This document shows, in pieces, positions 11,255 through 22,200 of a stretch of 64,000 bases of DNA. The translations under genes and the position numbers were made by a program. Source of the stretch: Mesostigma viride (Eukaryota; Streptophyta; Mesostigmatophyceae; Mesostigmatales; Mesostigmataceae); assembly GCA_009746045.1 (NCBI GenBank), contig RPFO01000017.1, forward strand, positions 1,999,521 through 2,063,520, given 5' to 3'. The notes beneath the pieces are model-generated. The model was not told the origin of the DNA, made no database searches, and was given only the letters and a program-made list of their open reading frames with translations. The stretch's first letter is position 1; every line of letters begins with the position of its first letter.

Positions 11255-11464
11255 ATTCCTTCCAGGCCTGCATGGTGGGCCGGCAGCGCTGTTGCTGCGT
11301 GTAGTTTTGTGATGTATAGTTAGTTGTACCTTGTGCCGCTGGCGTGATCCTTGGATGTCTGTGTCAGATTACTATTAATTTCTTCAGGGTTATTCTCCCA
11401 GTTCTCGGGTTTTTCCTTATGTTGCATGCCTATCTCACCTCCGTAATCTATCATTCTCAATGAA
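11255..11464 (+). other. Probable 3' UTR of the R2-like LINE
   Basis: Non-coding, T-rich toward its end. It is followed directly by 3'-end fragments of the other LINE group. The exact 3' terminus and tail cannot be fixed from one copy. Confidence 0.4.
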
Positions 11465-11710
11465 TATATGTAGCACATATCCCAGAGAAGGGGCATACAT
11501 GGCTTTTAGTACATTCTAAGCGCTACTTCCTGCAAGGGTGGGAATGTAAACGACACTTGCTCTAGGTGCACCAAGGGCACCTGCACCCCCCAGAGTCTCA
11601 AGCTCAACCCAACAAAGGGGAGCCTGTCATATGGGGCCGGGGGGAAGATTAATTAATTAATTAGGAACATAACTCCGTTGGGAGTATCTGTAGCACATAG
11701 CCCATGTTGC
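11465..11710 (-). repeat. Two minus-strand LINE 3'-end fragments
   Basis: 11465-11647 matches the ORF1-LINE 3' UTR read on the minus strand (AAGGGGCAT, ACTTCCTGCAAGGGT, GGTGCACCAAGGGCACC). At 11648 a tract of AATTAATTAATTAATTA and the hairpin complement CTCCGTTGGGAG (11673-11684) mark the tail of a second, truncated minus-strand copy. Confidence 0.75.
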
Positions 11711-11719
11711 TCCGGAAAA

Positions 11720-13684
11720 AATCAAAGCCACGAGCCACGAGCCACGAGGTAGCCATGGCTGACGGCGGAGCTCATAACTTTCACGTTTGAGCACCGAATT
11801 CAGCCGTGAATATCACTATCGCTTCGTCTTTCTAAGACGCACATGCTGATATAATTTTCCGAATCCAAAACGCAATATATGACGAGCAAACGTCCTTTGA
11901 CGCAACGCAGTTTAGCGGATGCACTCGCCCATGAAAATGCGGCAGCTGCGGCTGCAGCTTCGCCATCAGGTCCGGCAGGCAGCGGTGACACTAGTCGTGC
12001 ACTGGTGGTCACCCAGCAACCTCCCGGGCTTAATGCCTCGCCATCGGCATCGCCTGACCCGAAACGCACCCGCCCAGCCGACAAAACAGGATGGTCCCGC
12101 CCCTCGGAACCGCGCTTTCGGCCCCAACCTTTCCAGGTCGATGATCACGACTGGACCAACATGTCTCCGTCCGATGCTATGAACTGCATCTTCTACGGGG
12201 ACTACGCCTCGCTTTACGACCTGTGCCTCCATCTCTACGACCAAGGTCGCCTCCTCAGCAGCAACGGCAGCCGCTGGCAAGCCCACGGTGCCATGCTTGG
12301 CTGCCCCCGCCCCCAGCTCCAGCACGCCATCCTCAACTCCCTTCTCCAGCGCTCTGACGGCGAGATCTGGGCTCCATCCATCTCCGCCTCCACCCTCCGT
12401 TCCATCCTCACGGAAGCCTTTCAGCAGCACGTGACCCCCCTTGCTGCTGACGTCGCAGCAATGGGTGGCATGCTGGCTGCTGAACTTCCTCACATTTCCA
12501 CCGCCGCCGCCTCCACCTCCACTGCCATTTCCGCCTCCACTGCCGACATCAAAGCCCAGCTCCTCGACCTCGACCAACACCTTCAAGCCACCGCCAACGC
12601 CCTTGAGAGCTTGCATGACACCGCCGGCCTCACCGCCCAGGCGGTGAAGGACATCGCCGCCCAGCCGGCGCCTGCTGGCCCAGCCGGCAATGCTCGATCC
12701 CTCCACCTGGGCGGACTTGCTTAAGCAGCACACCACCTCCACCACCTCCACCATCTCGGCACAACTCAAGCAACAAGCCCTCGACCTTCGCGAGGAAGCC
12801 GACATCGCCCGGCGCAGCCACAATGTCATCGTCAAGCACTTCGACCAGCACTGAGGCAGGTGAGACCTCCACGAGCCTTCTCGAGGCATTTAAGCGCGCC
12901 ATTCTTGCCCCCATGTTACTCACCGGTGAGCTGGACATGTCGGCTGTCCGCCTCCCCCGCGCGCGGGGGAAGGCTGGCCCGGCACCCGTGCTCCTCACCT
13001 TTAAGTACATGGCGGACAAGCTGGCGTTCCTTAAATGCCGCAAGAAGCTCTCGGAGACTCGCTTCACGCTGGACGACGACTTGACCCTGGCCCAGCAACA
13101 GCGGCAACGCGAGCTATGGCCGACCTACCTCCAGCTCCGGCAGAGCGCAAGGGGGAAGCCGGTATACTGGAGGGGGGCGGTCATCCACGTTGACCACAAG
13201 CCCTGGCAGCCCCCTCCTGCCTGGCACCTCAGACCAGGAATATATACCAGTAGTGTAGATTAGTAAGGCTTAGCCTAGCATGTGGCCCCTGCGTGCATGT
13301 GCGCCCATAATGGCCCCCATGGATGATGCCTTTAGCACTCAGCCACGCCCTTTCTATAATTAATGGTACCCCCATGGATGTCGCATTAAGAATCTAGCCA
13401 TGCTATGCCATGCAGAGAGATGCTCTCTGTCGAGAAGCCATGTCCTAGCTCTTGTATAGCCATGATGATCTTCCCCCACATAACATACTCCCCCTTAGCT
13501 GGGCATAGTGTGAAGATTATGAGGGTGCAGGTGCCCTGGTGCACCTAGAGCAAGGGTCGCTTACATTCCCACCCTTGCAGGAAGTAGCCTAGAATGTATT
13601 AAAAGCCATATGCCCCTTCTCAGGGATATATGTGCTACATTGACTCCCAACGGAGTGATGTTCCTAATTAATTAATTAATTAAT
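11720..13684 (+). mobile_element. Full-length ORF1-only LINE copy (no ORF2)
   Basis: It contains a conserved 5' UTR of about 120 bp (CATAACTTTCACGTTTG and TTTCTAAGACGCAC), shared with copies at 24690 and, inverted, near 22190. One ORF1 reading region follows. Then comes a 3' UTR carrying GGGATATATGTGCTACAT, the hairpin CTCCCAACGGAG (13644-13655) and a TAATTAATTAATTAATTAA tail. No reverse transcriptase lies between ORF1 and the tail. This is the layout of a half-LINE that depends on an RT supplied in trans (inference). Confidence 0.75.
11879..13263 (+). pseudogene. L1-type ORF1 protein gene, two frameshifts
   Basis: The ATG at 11879 opens a frame to 12724. It encodes an Ala/Ser/Pro-rich head, then a helical segment (ADIKAQLLDLDQHLQ) likely to form a coiled coil. 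The next part continues one frame over (12690-12854: LDLREEADIARRSHNVIVKH) and then in a third frame (12823-13263), so two frameshifts are needed. The last part has an RNA-recognition-like core (GPAPVLLTFKYMADKLAFLK) and a C-terminal domain (FTLDDDLTLAQQQRQRELW). This coiled coil - RRM - CTD order is that of LINE-1 ORF1p, which binds its own RNA as a trimer (family knowledge). Other copies at 16010, 20480, 24824 and 33370 support the alignment. Confidence 0.75.
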
Positions 13685-13800
13685 AGCCCAGAGAGGGGGC
13701 ATATGAGCCTATAATACATTCTAATTTCTAACTAAGCTACTTCCTGCAAGGGTGGGAATGTAAACGACCCTTGCTCTAGGTGCACCAGGGCACATGTCTG
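13528..13800. repeat. Tail-to-tail inverted repeat of LINE 3' UTR
   Basis: The left arm (about 13528-13615: GCACCTAGAGCAAGGGTCG, CACCCTTGCAGGAAGTAG, ATATGCCCCTTCTC) is the reverse complement of the right arm (about 13687-13797: AGGGGGCATATG, CTACTTCCTGCAAGGGTGG, CTTGCTCTAGGTGCACC). Between them are the hairpin and the TTAA tail of the plus-strand copy. The right arm is a minus-strand 3'-UTR fragment that lacks its own tail. Confidence 0.85.
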
Positions 13801-13849
13801 CATCCCCATGATCTATCAAGCTATGCCCAGCTAAGCTCTGCTGCTGACC

Positions 13850-15280
13850 CCGGTAACTGTACCGGGGTGTCTGCCTCCAGAGCGCCGCACTGAAGGTCTT
13901 CATGCGCATGATCAGATGCTACAGGTGCACACAGGCTCCGCGCCGCGCTGGACCCACACCTGGGTGAGTCTCACTGATGGGTTTCCGTCGTGGTCGTACA
14001 TAACACTGTCATGGCTGTGTTTGTCGCGCGCCGGTTGATGGAGGAGGTGCGTCGCCTTCCCCCTGACAGTTTGCCGCTGGTCTTCATTTTTGTTGACTAT
14101 ATCAAGGCCTTTGACACGGTCCTCTGGGAGGCTCTTTGGGCCATCCTAGCTCTGGATCGAGTGCCACCTGCGTTTATTGCTGCCATTCGCCGCCTGTATG
14201 AGGGCTCACAGGCAGTAGTGCGGACTGCGGAAGGCACCACGCCACCATTCCCCCTTCACCACAGTCTGGGTGTGGCAAGGTTGTGTCCTGTCCCCATACC
14301 TGTTCATTATTGTCGTGGATCACATCATGCGCCGGGCACGTGCGCGCTTTACTGCTCGGGGTTCGGGCTAGGCTTGGACATCCTTAACGAGAAAGAGCAC
14401 GGCGGGGTTGAACCTGGCTACCGCCTGGCCGACCTGATTTATGCGGATGACACCACCCTCATCGCGCGCCCCGAGCACATTCAGACCTGGCTGGACTGTC
14501 TGGGCCTGGAGGCGAGGGCGGTACGTGGGGTTGGAGATTAGTGTCAAAACTGAGGCGATGGTGATCGGGGCCTCCAGTACACCGCCGCTGCCGCGCGTGC
14601 TCAACGGGACGACGGTCCCGTTCCGCGATCGCTTCAAACTGTTTGGGAGCTGGCTCCCTGACACCGCCGACGATGTGGACACCCGCATTGGCCTGGCCTG
14701 GGCTAGGCTCTGTTCGCTCAACACCTACTGGCGCTCCAAGGGCCTGGGCGAGCACCGCAAGCGAATGCTCTTCAAGGTCCTCGTCCTCATGGTGCTCACG
14801 TACGGCGCCGAGGCGTGGACACTCACACCCACCCTGGCATCTAGGCTAGACGGCACAGTTTACAGGATGCTCCGACAGGTCCTGAACGTAGGGTTTTCCA
14901 AGCGCCCGTCATCAGAGTCTTTGTATCAGGGCATGCCTCGTATTTCGGACGAGATTAGACAGCGTAGGATAGCATTTGTAGGACACCTTGCTCGCACCAG
15001 CCATGTAGACACCGCCCTTGGTCTGGCAGGCCCCCAGCGCCAGCCAGGGCGGCACATTCTGACCTGGCCTGGCCCCAAGGGCATTCCCAAAAGGGTAGGG
15101 AAACATGCCACGAACTACGTCCAGATGTTGTTGGATGACCTACTGGTCCCAGCCCAGTTTGAATACCGCATCCACTCTCTCTCCCTTCTTTGGACTGCCA
15201 TGCAGAACAAGACGCGGTGGCAGAAGATTGTCAAGGTTCACACGCCCGACCCTGTGGGCAAGCCACCTCCCCCCAATTAG
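13850..15280 (+). pseudogene. LINE ORF2 reverse transcriptase, 5'-truncated and frameshifted
   Basis: Readable RT blocks in order: GFRRGR (13982-13999), FVDYIKAFDTV, QGCVLSPYLFIIVVDHI (14276-14326, alternative frame) and LIYADDTTLIA (catalytic YADD near 14443). A C-terminal region follows (LFGSWLPDTADDVDTRIG, VLTYGAEAWTLT, DEIRQRRIAFVGHLAR). These features point to an APE-type LINE of the L1/RTE/CR1 assemblage; the endonuclease domain is absent here. At least four frameshifts (about 14001, 14268, 14366 and 14520) break it, so it is a dead copy. The last frame ends with a stop at 15278-15280, and a 3' UTR of about 165 bp follows. The same C-terminal coding sequence recurs at 35505 and 44635. 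Confidence 0.8.
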
Positions 15281-15445
15281 AGGAGGAGGCGTTTTGATGA
15301 GTAGGGTAGTTAGGATTTTTCTAGACTAGACAGACTAGCTAGAGTTAGGTTAGTTAGATTACGCGGCTCTCCCCACTCTATCATCCATCAAGGAATATGT
15401 GCTACATGATCTCCCAACGGAGGCATGTTATAGTTAAATTTAATT
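15281..15445 (+). repeat. 3' UTR and tail of the ORF2 LINE
   Basis: It contains GGAATATGTGCTACATGA and CTCCCAACGGAG (15411-15422), ending in a TTAAATTTAATTTAATTTAA tract. The same end occurs at 35281-35412 and at 44860-45040. It shares the GTGCTACAT plus hairpin signature with the ORF1-only elements, although the rest of the UTR differs. Confidence 0.8.
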
Positions 15446-17060
15446 TAATTTAATGCCCAGCTAAGGGGGAGCCTGCAGGCTCCATGTCATGGGGGGGAAG
15501 ATCATCATAGCTATACAAAAGCTAGAGCGTGGCATCTCAGCGGAGAGCAGCTCTCTGCATGCATCCATGGGCACAGCATAACTAAATAAAGGCATGACAT
15601 CTGGGGTGTGGCACATCATAGGCACACATGTACATGGCTAAATAATGCTCGTGAATCAGCTGGTATAGTGCCTGTAGGAGGCGTACATGTACATGGCCAC
15701 GGTCTATCTATGCTACACTACTACTGCTGTAGGGCCGGGGGGGGGGATCATCATGGCTATACAAGAGCTAGTAGAGCATGGCATCTCAGCAGAGAGCAGC
15801 GATCTCTGCGTGGGCGCAGCATAACTAGATAAAGCTAGGCATCATCTGGGGTGTGGCACATCATAGGCATGCACGCACACGTGTACATGGCTAAATAATG
15901 CTCTTGAATCATGCAGCTGGTATAGTTCCTGTAGGAGGCGTACATCAGAAAATCAGAATGTACATGGCCACGGTCTATCTATTCTACACTACTGCTGCAC
16001 TGTATTCCCCTAAGCTGGGGCGTCTGGAGTCGCTGCATGGGGCCGCGGGGGTCGCATGCCAGGGCTTGTGCATGGCCGACATATGTAGATGGTCGCCCCC
16101 TTCGGCCCTTCCAGTATACCGGCTGCCCCGCCTTGGTCTGCCGGAGCTGGAGGTAGGTCGGCCAAAGCTCCCGTCGCCGTTGTTGCTACGTGCTGCGCCA
16201 GGGTCAAGTCGTCGTCAAGGGTGAAGTGAGTCTTCTTCTCGAGCCGCTTGCGGCGTCGATCTGAGAAACGAAATCTTGTCCGCCGGGTTCTTAAAGGTGA
16301 GAAGGAGCGGGGGCGCCCCTGCCTTACCCCGCCCGCGGGGAAGGCGGTGGGCGACCAGCTCGATCTCACCAGTAAGGCCCATGCGACCAAGAATTTCTCG
16401 CTCAAACGCACGTGCAAGCTTCTCGGAATTCTCACCTTCCTCCATGTCGAAGTGCTTGACGATGACGTTGAGGCTGCGCTTGGCGAGCTCGGCCTCCTCG
16501 CGGAGGTCGAGCGTCTGCTGCTGGAGCTGTGCTGCGACGGCGGAGGTGGTGGAGGTGGTGTGCTGCTGAAGTAAGCATGTCCGCCCAGGTCGGGATGGGA
16601 GGAGCATCGCCAGCCAGGCCAGCTAGCCGGGGCTGGCTTGGCGGCAATGTCCTTCACCGCGCCTGGGCGGTGAGGCCTGCGGTGTTTTGCAGGACCTCGA
16701 TGGCAATTGCATTGTCATTGAGGCGCTGGTCGATGTCGCGCAGCTGGGCGGTGATGGAGTCGGTGGATCGAGGCGGAAAGGGGGGGGGGAGGCGAGGAGG
16801 GTGGCGATGGCGGTGGGCCGATGGCGGTGGGGAGCTCAGCACTGCCAGCGTGCGCGGCCCACAGCTGCCACATCTGCAGCTAGGGGCGTCATGCACGTGC
16901 TGTGAGATGGCTTCGTGGAGGTGTCCAAGGAGGAGCCTGGGTGGATTCGGTCAAGGGGGTGGGTTTTCAGAGGTCCGCGGAACAGCGCTGAAGGATGGAA
17001 AAAAAAGAGCTGGGCGGCGAGCTGAAGGCACGGTTGCGACTCCAACCAGACAGGTCAGGT
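15446..17060 (-). mobile_element. ORF1-only LINE copy, minus strand, tail abutting the ORF2 LINE tail
   Basis: Read on the minus strand, the ORF1 domains lie at about 16900-16010 and the 3' UTR at about 16010-15455. Part of the 3' UTR is tandemly duplicated: AAGATCATCATAGCTATAC near 15492 recurs as GGATCATCATGGCTATAC near 15746, and GGTGTGGCACATCATAGG lies at about 15605 and 15849. The low-coordinate end touches the TTTAA tail of the preceding plus-strand LINE, giving a tail-to-tail junction. Confidence 0.7.
16010..16900 (-). pseudogene. L1-type ORF1 protein gene copy, frameshifted
   Basis: The minus-strand frames 16896-16654, 16607-16215 and 16657-16010 together cover the ORF1 protein. They hold the coiled-coil segment (LDLREEAELAKRSLNVIVKH), the RRM core (GAPPLLLTFKNPADKISFLR) and the CTD start (HFTLDDDLTLAQ). 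The frame changes within the RRM, so the copy is dead. GC content is higher than in the flanks, as in the sister copies. Confidence 0.7.
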
Positions 17061-17089
17061 GCGCGGTGCTGAAACTGGCCGTCAGACTC

Positions 17090-17190
17090 CAGGTTGGAAA
17101 ATACGTGTGCGGGGTATAATACGTGGACTTAAAATACGCGTATTATACGTGGGGGGTATAAAATACGCGGTGGTAAAATGCGCGACAGTT
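17090..17190. repeat. Cluster of ATACGYG words
   Basis: Repeated ATACGTG, ATACGCG and TATACGTGG words occur here, and again as AAAATACGCG and AAAATACGTC at about 18315-18335, on the far side of the hAT fragment. They could be remnants of transposon ends flanking the hAT sequence (inference). Confidence 0.4.
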
Positions 17191-17377
17191 TTTGTGGTCC
17201 AATTGTCAGTCACCCAATTAGCACGCTCCTTGATGATGGTCATGCAGTTACTACAACTGAAATTTGGTGTATATGCTTATTTATTAACATCTTCCATTTA
17301 TGCCCTGCAATCCTATCTGATTATGATTTGTTAAATGCAGGGGGGAGCATGCTGCAACGGGAATAGTAAGGATTCAA

Positions 17378-17980
17378 TTAATTAATTGATTGTAAGGTAA
17401 GCCATCCACTATATAATGCATTAGAGGACATAAGACACAACTTCCGAGAAGGAGGGGTGACGTGCCCTCCTTTGTACTGGATCATGCCGGCCACCATCTG
17501 CTTGAAAGAGGCGCTCTCAGCCGCATTGAAGGCAATGCCGTTCTCGATAAAAAATTCGGCAGCCAGCAGCTGGACACCTTTCTCGTCGACGGGAACCAGC
17601 CATTTGGTGATGCTCAGCTGGCCTTTGCTGGGAACCGACGACAAGTCAGCCGGCGCAGCCCCTCCCATCTCCGCCTTTGCCCTGTTCAAATTGTGCTGCT
17701 TCTTGGCGTCTGACTGCTGCGACTTGTTGTTATACATCCTAAGAAACCTGCTCCGGATATTCGGTGGAATTTTGTCGCAGGGTAACATCCCTTCCCCTGC
17801 GATTCCGGGAAAGTGTGCACGGACTCGGAATACGCTGATTGCCCCCGCCCCGTATGAGAACTTCTTGTTGCAAAATGAGCAGAACTTATTCGACACAAAC
17901 TGCGTTTTGTTACTAACAGCATCTGTGACTGCTTCTTTCTTCTCGAGAACGGAATCCCATTCTGACAGGCCCTTTCTTCT
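17378..17980 (-). pseudogene. hAT transposase N-terminal fragment with BED-type zinc finger
   Basis: An open minus-strand frame of 201 codons begins after a TGA at 17981-17983 and has no ATG near its start. It encodes a zinc-finger-like segment (CSFCNKKFSYG, then VFRVRAHFPGI), an Asn/Lys-rich linker, and the block FFIENGIAFNAAESASFKQM followed by PSRKL. That block is typical of the entry to hAT-superfamily transposases, where a BED finger precedes the RNase H-like core (family knowledge). Everything after about residue 200 is missing and the frame ends in an AT-rich TTAATTAATT stretch, so it is a truncated relic. Confidence 0.65.
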
Positions 17981-19029
17981 TCATGGCTGCAAATCGAAAA
18001 TGGCTGCACACTGTCGCACAGTCGCACTGGCCTTGTCGTCGCTATATTGCATTACACCGTCAGTAGCACAGCTGGCATTTGCTGGCACACTGTTATTTAT
18101 GCGTTATGTACCTAGTCCTAGCTGTCTCCTACCGGCCAAACATTTTGCAAGGCTTGCGCTTTATGAAAAGAACTGTACGCATCTACAAGTTCTAGTAGTA
18201 AAAATCTCAAATGTGCAGTGAGCGCGCCGCGCCCAGAACCTGGGCACCGCGCCAGTGCCCGCTGCCCGCTGGTACCCCCGAAAAATTCTAAGTCCAAACC
18301 GCGTGGTCAGACGTAAAATACGCGTAAAATACGTCGAGGCCCATAATATGCTTTATCCCGCATTTTATCGCAAAAGTGCGGCGTACAGACCAACCCGGGT
18401 CAGACTGCAGGCTGCGGAAGCAGTTACATATGGCGCCATGGAGGCGCTGGCATAGCTAGTCAAGAAGGGAGGCGTACGACCCGGCCATAAATAAAACACG
18501 AGCTCCAGTATATCCTGATGTGTGGCCAGTCGAAATAGCCGGTTGGTCTGTGGACGTCGAAGGTGGAAAATAACCCGTCAACGTCAAAGTCGTGCTCAGA
18601 CCAGCTAGGTTCGGTCTAGGACATAGTGGCACGCTTAAACGTGACAGGCCTCCCTCAGGCCGGCGTGCATGCAGGTCTTCCTATATACATTAAAAATATA
18701 ATTACTTACAGCAGAGTGAAATCACTCAAACCAAAGCAAACGCCCAGCTATAAACCTATATACAGAGCCATGTCAAAGCTCTATACTACGATAAGACCAA
18801 TGTTAACGCCTAACGGGAGGAACCTAATAGCCCTGCTGCACCGCAAAATCAGCCCGCGTACGGCGGAGCATGATGTCAGCCATGGCCCGAGTCAGTCCTA
18901 TATACATGCAGACAGCCACACACCTCAAACTTCTCAGCACGTACTCTGATCCAATGTACGTGCACAGTATACGACTGGCGTATAATAGCTGTCAAGTGAA
19001 GGTTCCCAATTAATTCAGAAAGAAAGAAA
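17981..19029. other. No gene; unidentified repeat-like sequence
   Basis: I find no supported gene. The plus-strand 107-codon frame at 18626-18949 has no recognisable domain. The string CATGCAGGTCTTCCTA at about 18669-18684 recurs near 23038 and 54323, so part of this stretch belongs to a dispersed repeat. Confidence 0.45.
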
Positions 19030-19845
19030 GAACATATAACTCCGTGGGGAGTATACGTAACACATATCCCTGAGAAGGGGCATATGGTTTTTAATACATT
19101 CCGGGCTACAACCTGCAGGTGGGCGGGGGCCATTTAAACAGACACCTACTCTGGGTGCACTATTATGTGCACCTGGACCACCATGATGTGTCATACCTCA
19201 GAAAAAGGCCTGAGATGGGGTGGAAGATGATTATGGCTCGGCAATCAGTACAGTGTAGCTAGGGCATGGCTTCTCAGCAGAGAGCAACTCTCTGCACCCG
19301 TGGGCGAAGCATGCAGGGCTAACTACTTAAATGCTGGGGCATCATCTGGTGCACATGGATCCCATCATAGGCTAGCTGCCATACATGTACATGGCCATGT
19401 CTGAGCACTACTAAGCTGTCTATTCTACACTACTGCTATAGTCCCCTAGGCGGGCTGGGGTGGCTGGGGTTGCTGGGGTGGCAGGGGTCGCCTGCAAGCG
19501 CTTGTGGTCGACGTAGATGACCGCCCCCCTGGACATGTACAGTATACCGGCTTCTTCCCTGCCGCAGCCTGTCTGACGGAGCTGGAGGTAGGTCGATCGG
19601 CCGGCCATAGCGCCCGGAGCCCGTCGCCGTACGTTGTTGCTGCGTCAGGGTCACTTGAGTTGTCGTCCAGCGTGTACATAGGGAGTCCTCGTGCGAGCCG
19701 CTTGCGAGTTGCGACACTTGAGGAACAGAAGCTCGTCCGCCATGTATACTCAAAGGTGAGCGCAGCAGCGGGGGTGGTCCTGCCTTAGCGAGCGTGGAGG
19801 GCGGTCAGGACCTCCAGCTGGATCGAGCTCGCCTATGAGGGCCAT
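19030..19845 (-). mobile_element. 5'-truncated ORF1-only LINE copy, minus strand
   Basis: Read on the minus strand, the ORF1 C-terminal region (about 19845-19440; frames include TLDDNSSDPDAATT, a damaged CTD) runs into the 3' UTR (19440-19030). The UTR has the GTGCACCCAGAGTAGG and CCCCTTCTCAGGGATATG blocks and a degenerate hairpin complement CTCCGTGGGGAG (19040-19051). Confidence 0.65.
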
Positions 19846-20200
19846 TAAATTAAATTAAATTGGAACATATCTCCGTTGGGAGTACATGTACTATAGCACA
19901 TATCCCTGAGAGTGAGAAGTGGCAGATGGCTTTTAGCTGTACATTCTGGGCTACTTCCTGCATGGGTAGTAGGGTGTAAACTATACACCGGCCTGCTCAT
20001 GGGTCGGAGTCGCCTATGTGGGCTGATTAAATTAAATTAAATTGGAACATATCTCCGTTGGGAGTACATGTATATAGCACATATCCCTGAGAGTGAGAAG
20101 TGGCAGATGGCTTTTAGCTGTACATTCTGGGCTACTTCCTACAAGGGTAGGGTGTAAACTACACCGGCCTGCTCATCATGGGTCGGTGCACAAAGTGCAC
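19846..20200 (-). repeat. Tandem pair of LINE 3'-end segments, 182-bp period
   Basis: The hairpin complement CTCCGTTGGGAG lies at 19871 and 20053. Around both are near-identical tails (AAATTAAATTAAATTGGAAC), the block TGAGAGTGAGAAGTGGCAG, and a GCCTGCTCAT end. The first is a short fragment; the second is the tail of the full-length minus-strand copy that follows. Confidence 0.8.
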
Positions 20201-22200
20201 CTGCACCATGCACTATTATGTATTCCATGCTGAGCAGCTAAGGTGCCGCGGACATAGGGTGTTAATTAGATCATCATGGGTAAACATGTGGCTAGGGCCT
20301 GGCGTCTCAGCAGAGAGTAGCTCTCTGCATCATATAGGCAAAGCTTGGCGCTAAATTCTTAACCCAATGCGTCGGTCATCCGTGGGGAGTCCCATCATAA
20401 ATTAGCGGGCGCACATGCGCTTAGGCCGGTGGGCCACGTGCTAGCTAACTAAGCTAAGCCTGACTAATCTACACTACTGCTATCTATTCCCTAGGCTGGC
20501 CGCGGTTGCTGGGGTGGCCTGGGGGGCGCCTGCCAGGGCTTGTGGTCGACGACGTGGCCGGATGACCGCCCCCCTCCAACTTATACCGGCTTCCCGGCCC
20601 CTATAGCTAGTAGGTAGGCCATACAACTCCCGTCGCCGTTGTTGCTGTGCCAGGGGGCAAGTCGTTACAACAAGTCCATGCAGCGTGTACATAGGAAGTC
20701 CCTGCGAGCTTCTTGCGGCATATTTAACAACAGCTTATCCGCCATGTAATCAAATTGATAATGAGGAGCAGGGGGGGCGGCCCCAGCCTTATACCCCGGC
20801 CGCGCGCGGGGGAGGCGGACAGCCGACATCCGCAGCAGCGTCACCATGCAGTGAGTGCATGCCATGGGGGTAATTAATATCGCGCTTGAACGATATATGG
20901 CAAGCTTCTCGGAGTCCTCACTTACCTGCTGGTCGAAGTGCTTGCCGATGACGACGTTACATGGCTGCGCTTGGTGAGGTCGGCCTCCTCGCGGATGGAG
21001 GTCGAGCGTTTGATTCAATGTTGCTTGATAAGCAGTGTGCCGCGATGGTGGAGGCGGTGCATGGTGGCATGTATAGTGCTTCAGCATCAGTCCGCCCAGG
21101 TCTGCATGGGTGCATGGCCGAGGAGCATCGTCGTCTGGGCCATGCAGCAGGTGCTGCCAGGCCGGCCGGCAATATGAGTCACCGCCTGGGCGGTGAGGCT
21201 TGCGGTGTTTAGCAGGCACAGTCTCAATGGCGATGGCGTTGTCGTACGTGGAGGCGCTTGTCGATGTCAAGGAGCTGGGCGCGGTGATGGCGGCATGCAT
21301 GCAGTGGATGTGGTGGTGGCGGTGGACTCAGGTGCAGGCGGAGGAGGGTGGAGGTGGAGGTGGCGGCACCTGCTGGAAAGGGGAGGGAGCTCAGCAGCCA
21401 GCATTGAAGCTGCCCATATTGCTGCCACATCTGCAGCAAGGCCGGGGAGCTAGTCACGTGCTGCTCGAGGGCGGAGGGAGCGGAAGGTCGGGGTGCGGAA
21501 ATGGAAGGAGCCAATCTTCCATCCGAGCCCATGAGGACTACATAGCAGAGAATGGTGTGCTAGCTGGAGCTGCCGGGCCGGGCGCAACCTTGGTTCCAAA
21601 CAGAAAGTTGGTGCTCATGCATGTCCAGATGCTGTCCGGATGCGGGATGAGGCGGTTGAGGTTGTGGCCGGAGATGGACCCGGCACGGATCATATAAAGC
21701 GACTCAGTGGTGTAATCCCTACATAGAAGAGGCAGTTCATGGCACTGGCTGGGGCTATGTTGGTCCAGTCGTGGTCGTCGACTGACTTTGAAGGGTTCGG
21801 GCCGAAAGCGCGGTTCTGATGGGCGCGATTCTGCTGCATGCATGGGCGACTGCGTAATTTGGTTCTGAGGCGATGCCGAGGGCGAGGCCGCAGGAGCCGA
21901 GTGCACTACTAACGCTTGAGTACTGAGTGTCACTGCTGCATGCCCAGCGAGGTGGCCCACCTCTGCCGGGCAAGCGGCCGGGCGCACTGTACAGCCAATG
22001 ATCCAGAGCTGCAGACGTATTTTCTTGGATCATCGCAGCCGCCAGGCCGGCTGCGTTGCATAGTCGAGCGTTTGCTCGTCAAAATATTGCGTGATAGCTT
22101 CGGGAAAATATATCAGCGTGTGCGTCTTAGTAGAAAGACGAAGCGATTGTGATTTCCACGTCGGCCTAACTCGGTGCCCAACTAAACGTTAAAGTTATGA
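20026..22200 (-). mobile_element. Full-length ORF1-only LINE copy, minus strand
   Basis: On the minus strand it starts with the conserved 5' UTR (CACAATCGCTTCGTCTTTCT, about 22195-22090). It runs through the ORF1 region (about 22033-20480) to the 3' UTR and AATTTAATTTAATTT tail at 20026. No RT is present. The ORF1 frames are broken by several indels (21987-21538, 21532-21224, 21300-20665 and 20692-20480). The RRM core survives only in pieces (for example SAVRLPRARPGYKAGAAPP). Confidence 0.7.

Noticed and set aside
11966-12889. 307-codon minus-strand Gly/Val-rich frame
   Set aside because: It is the antisense of LINE ORF1; the plus-strand frame has sister copies and known domains.
17457-18221. 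254-codon plus-strand frame
   Set aside because: It is the antisense of the hAT fragment, and its sequence has no domain.
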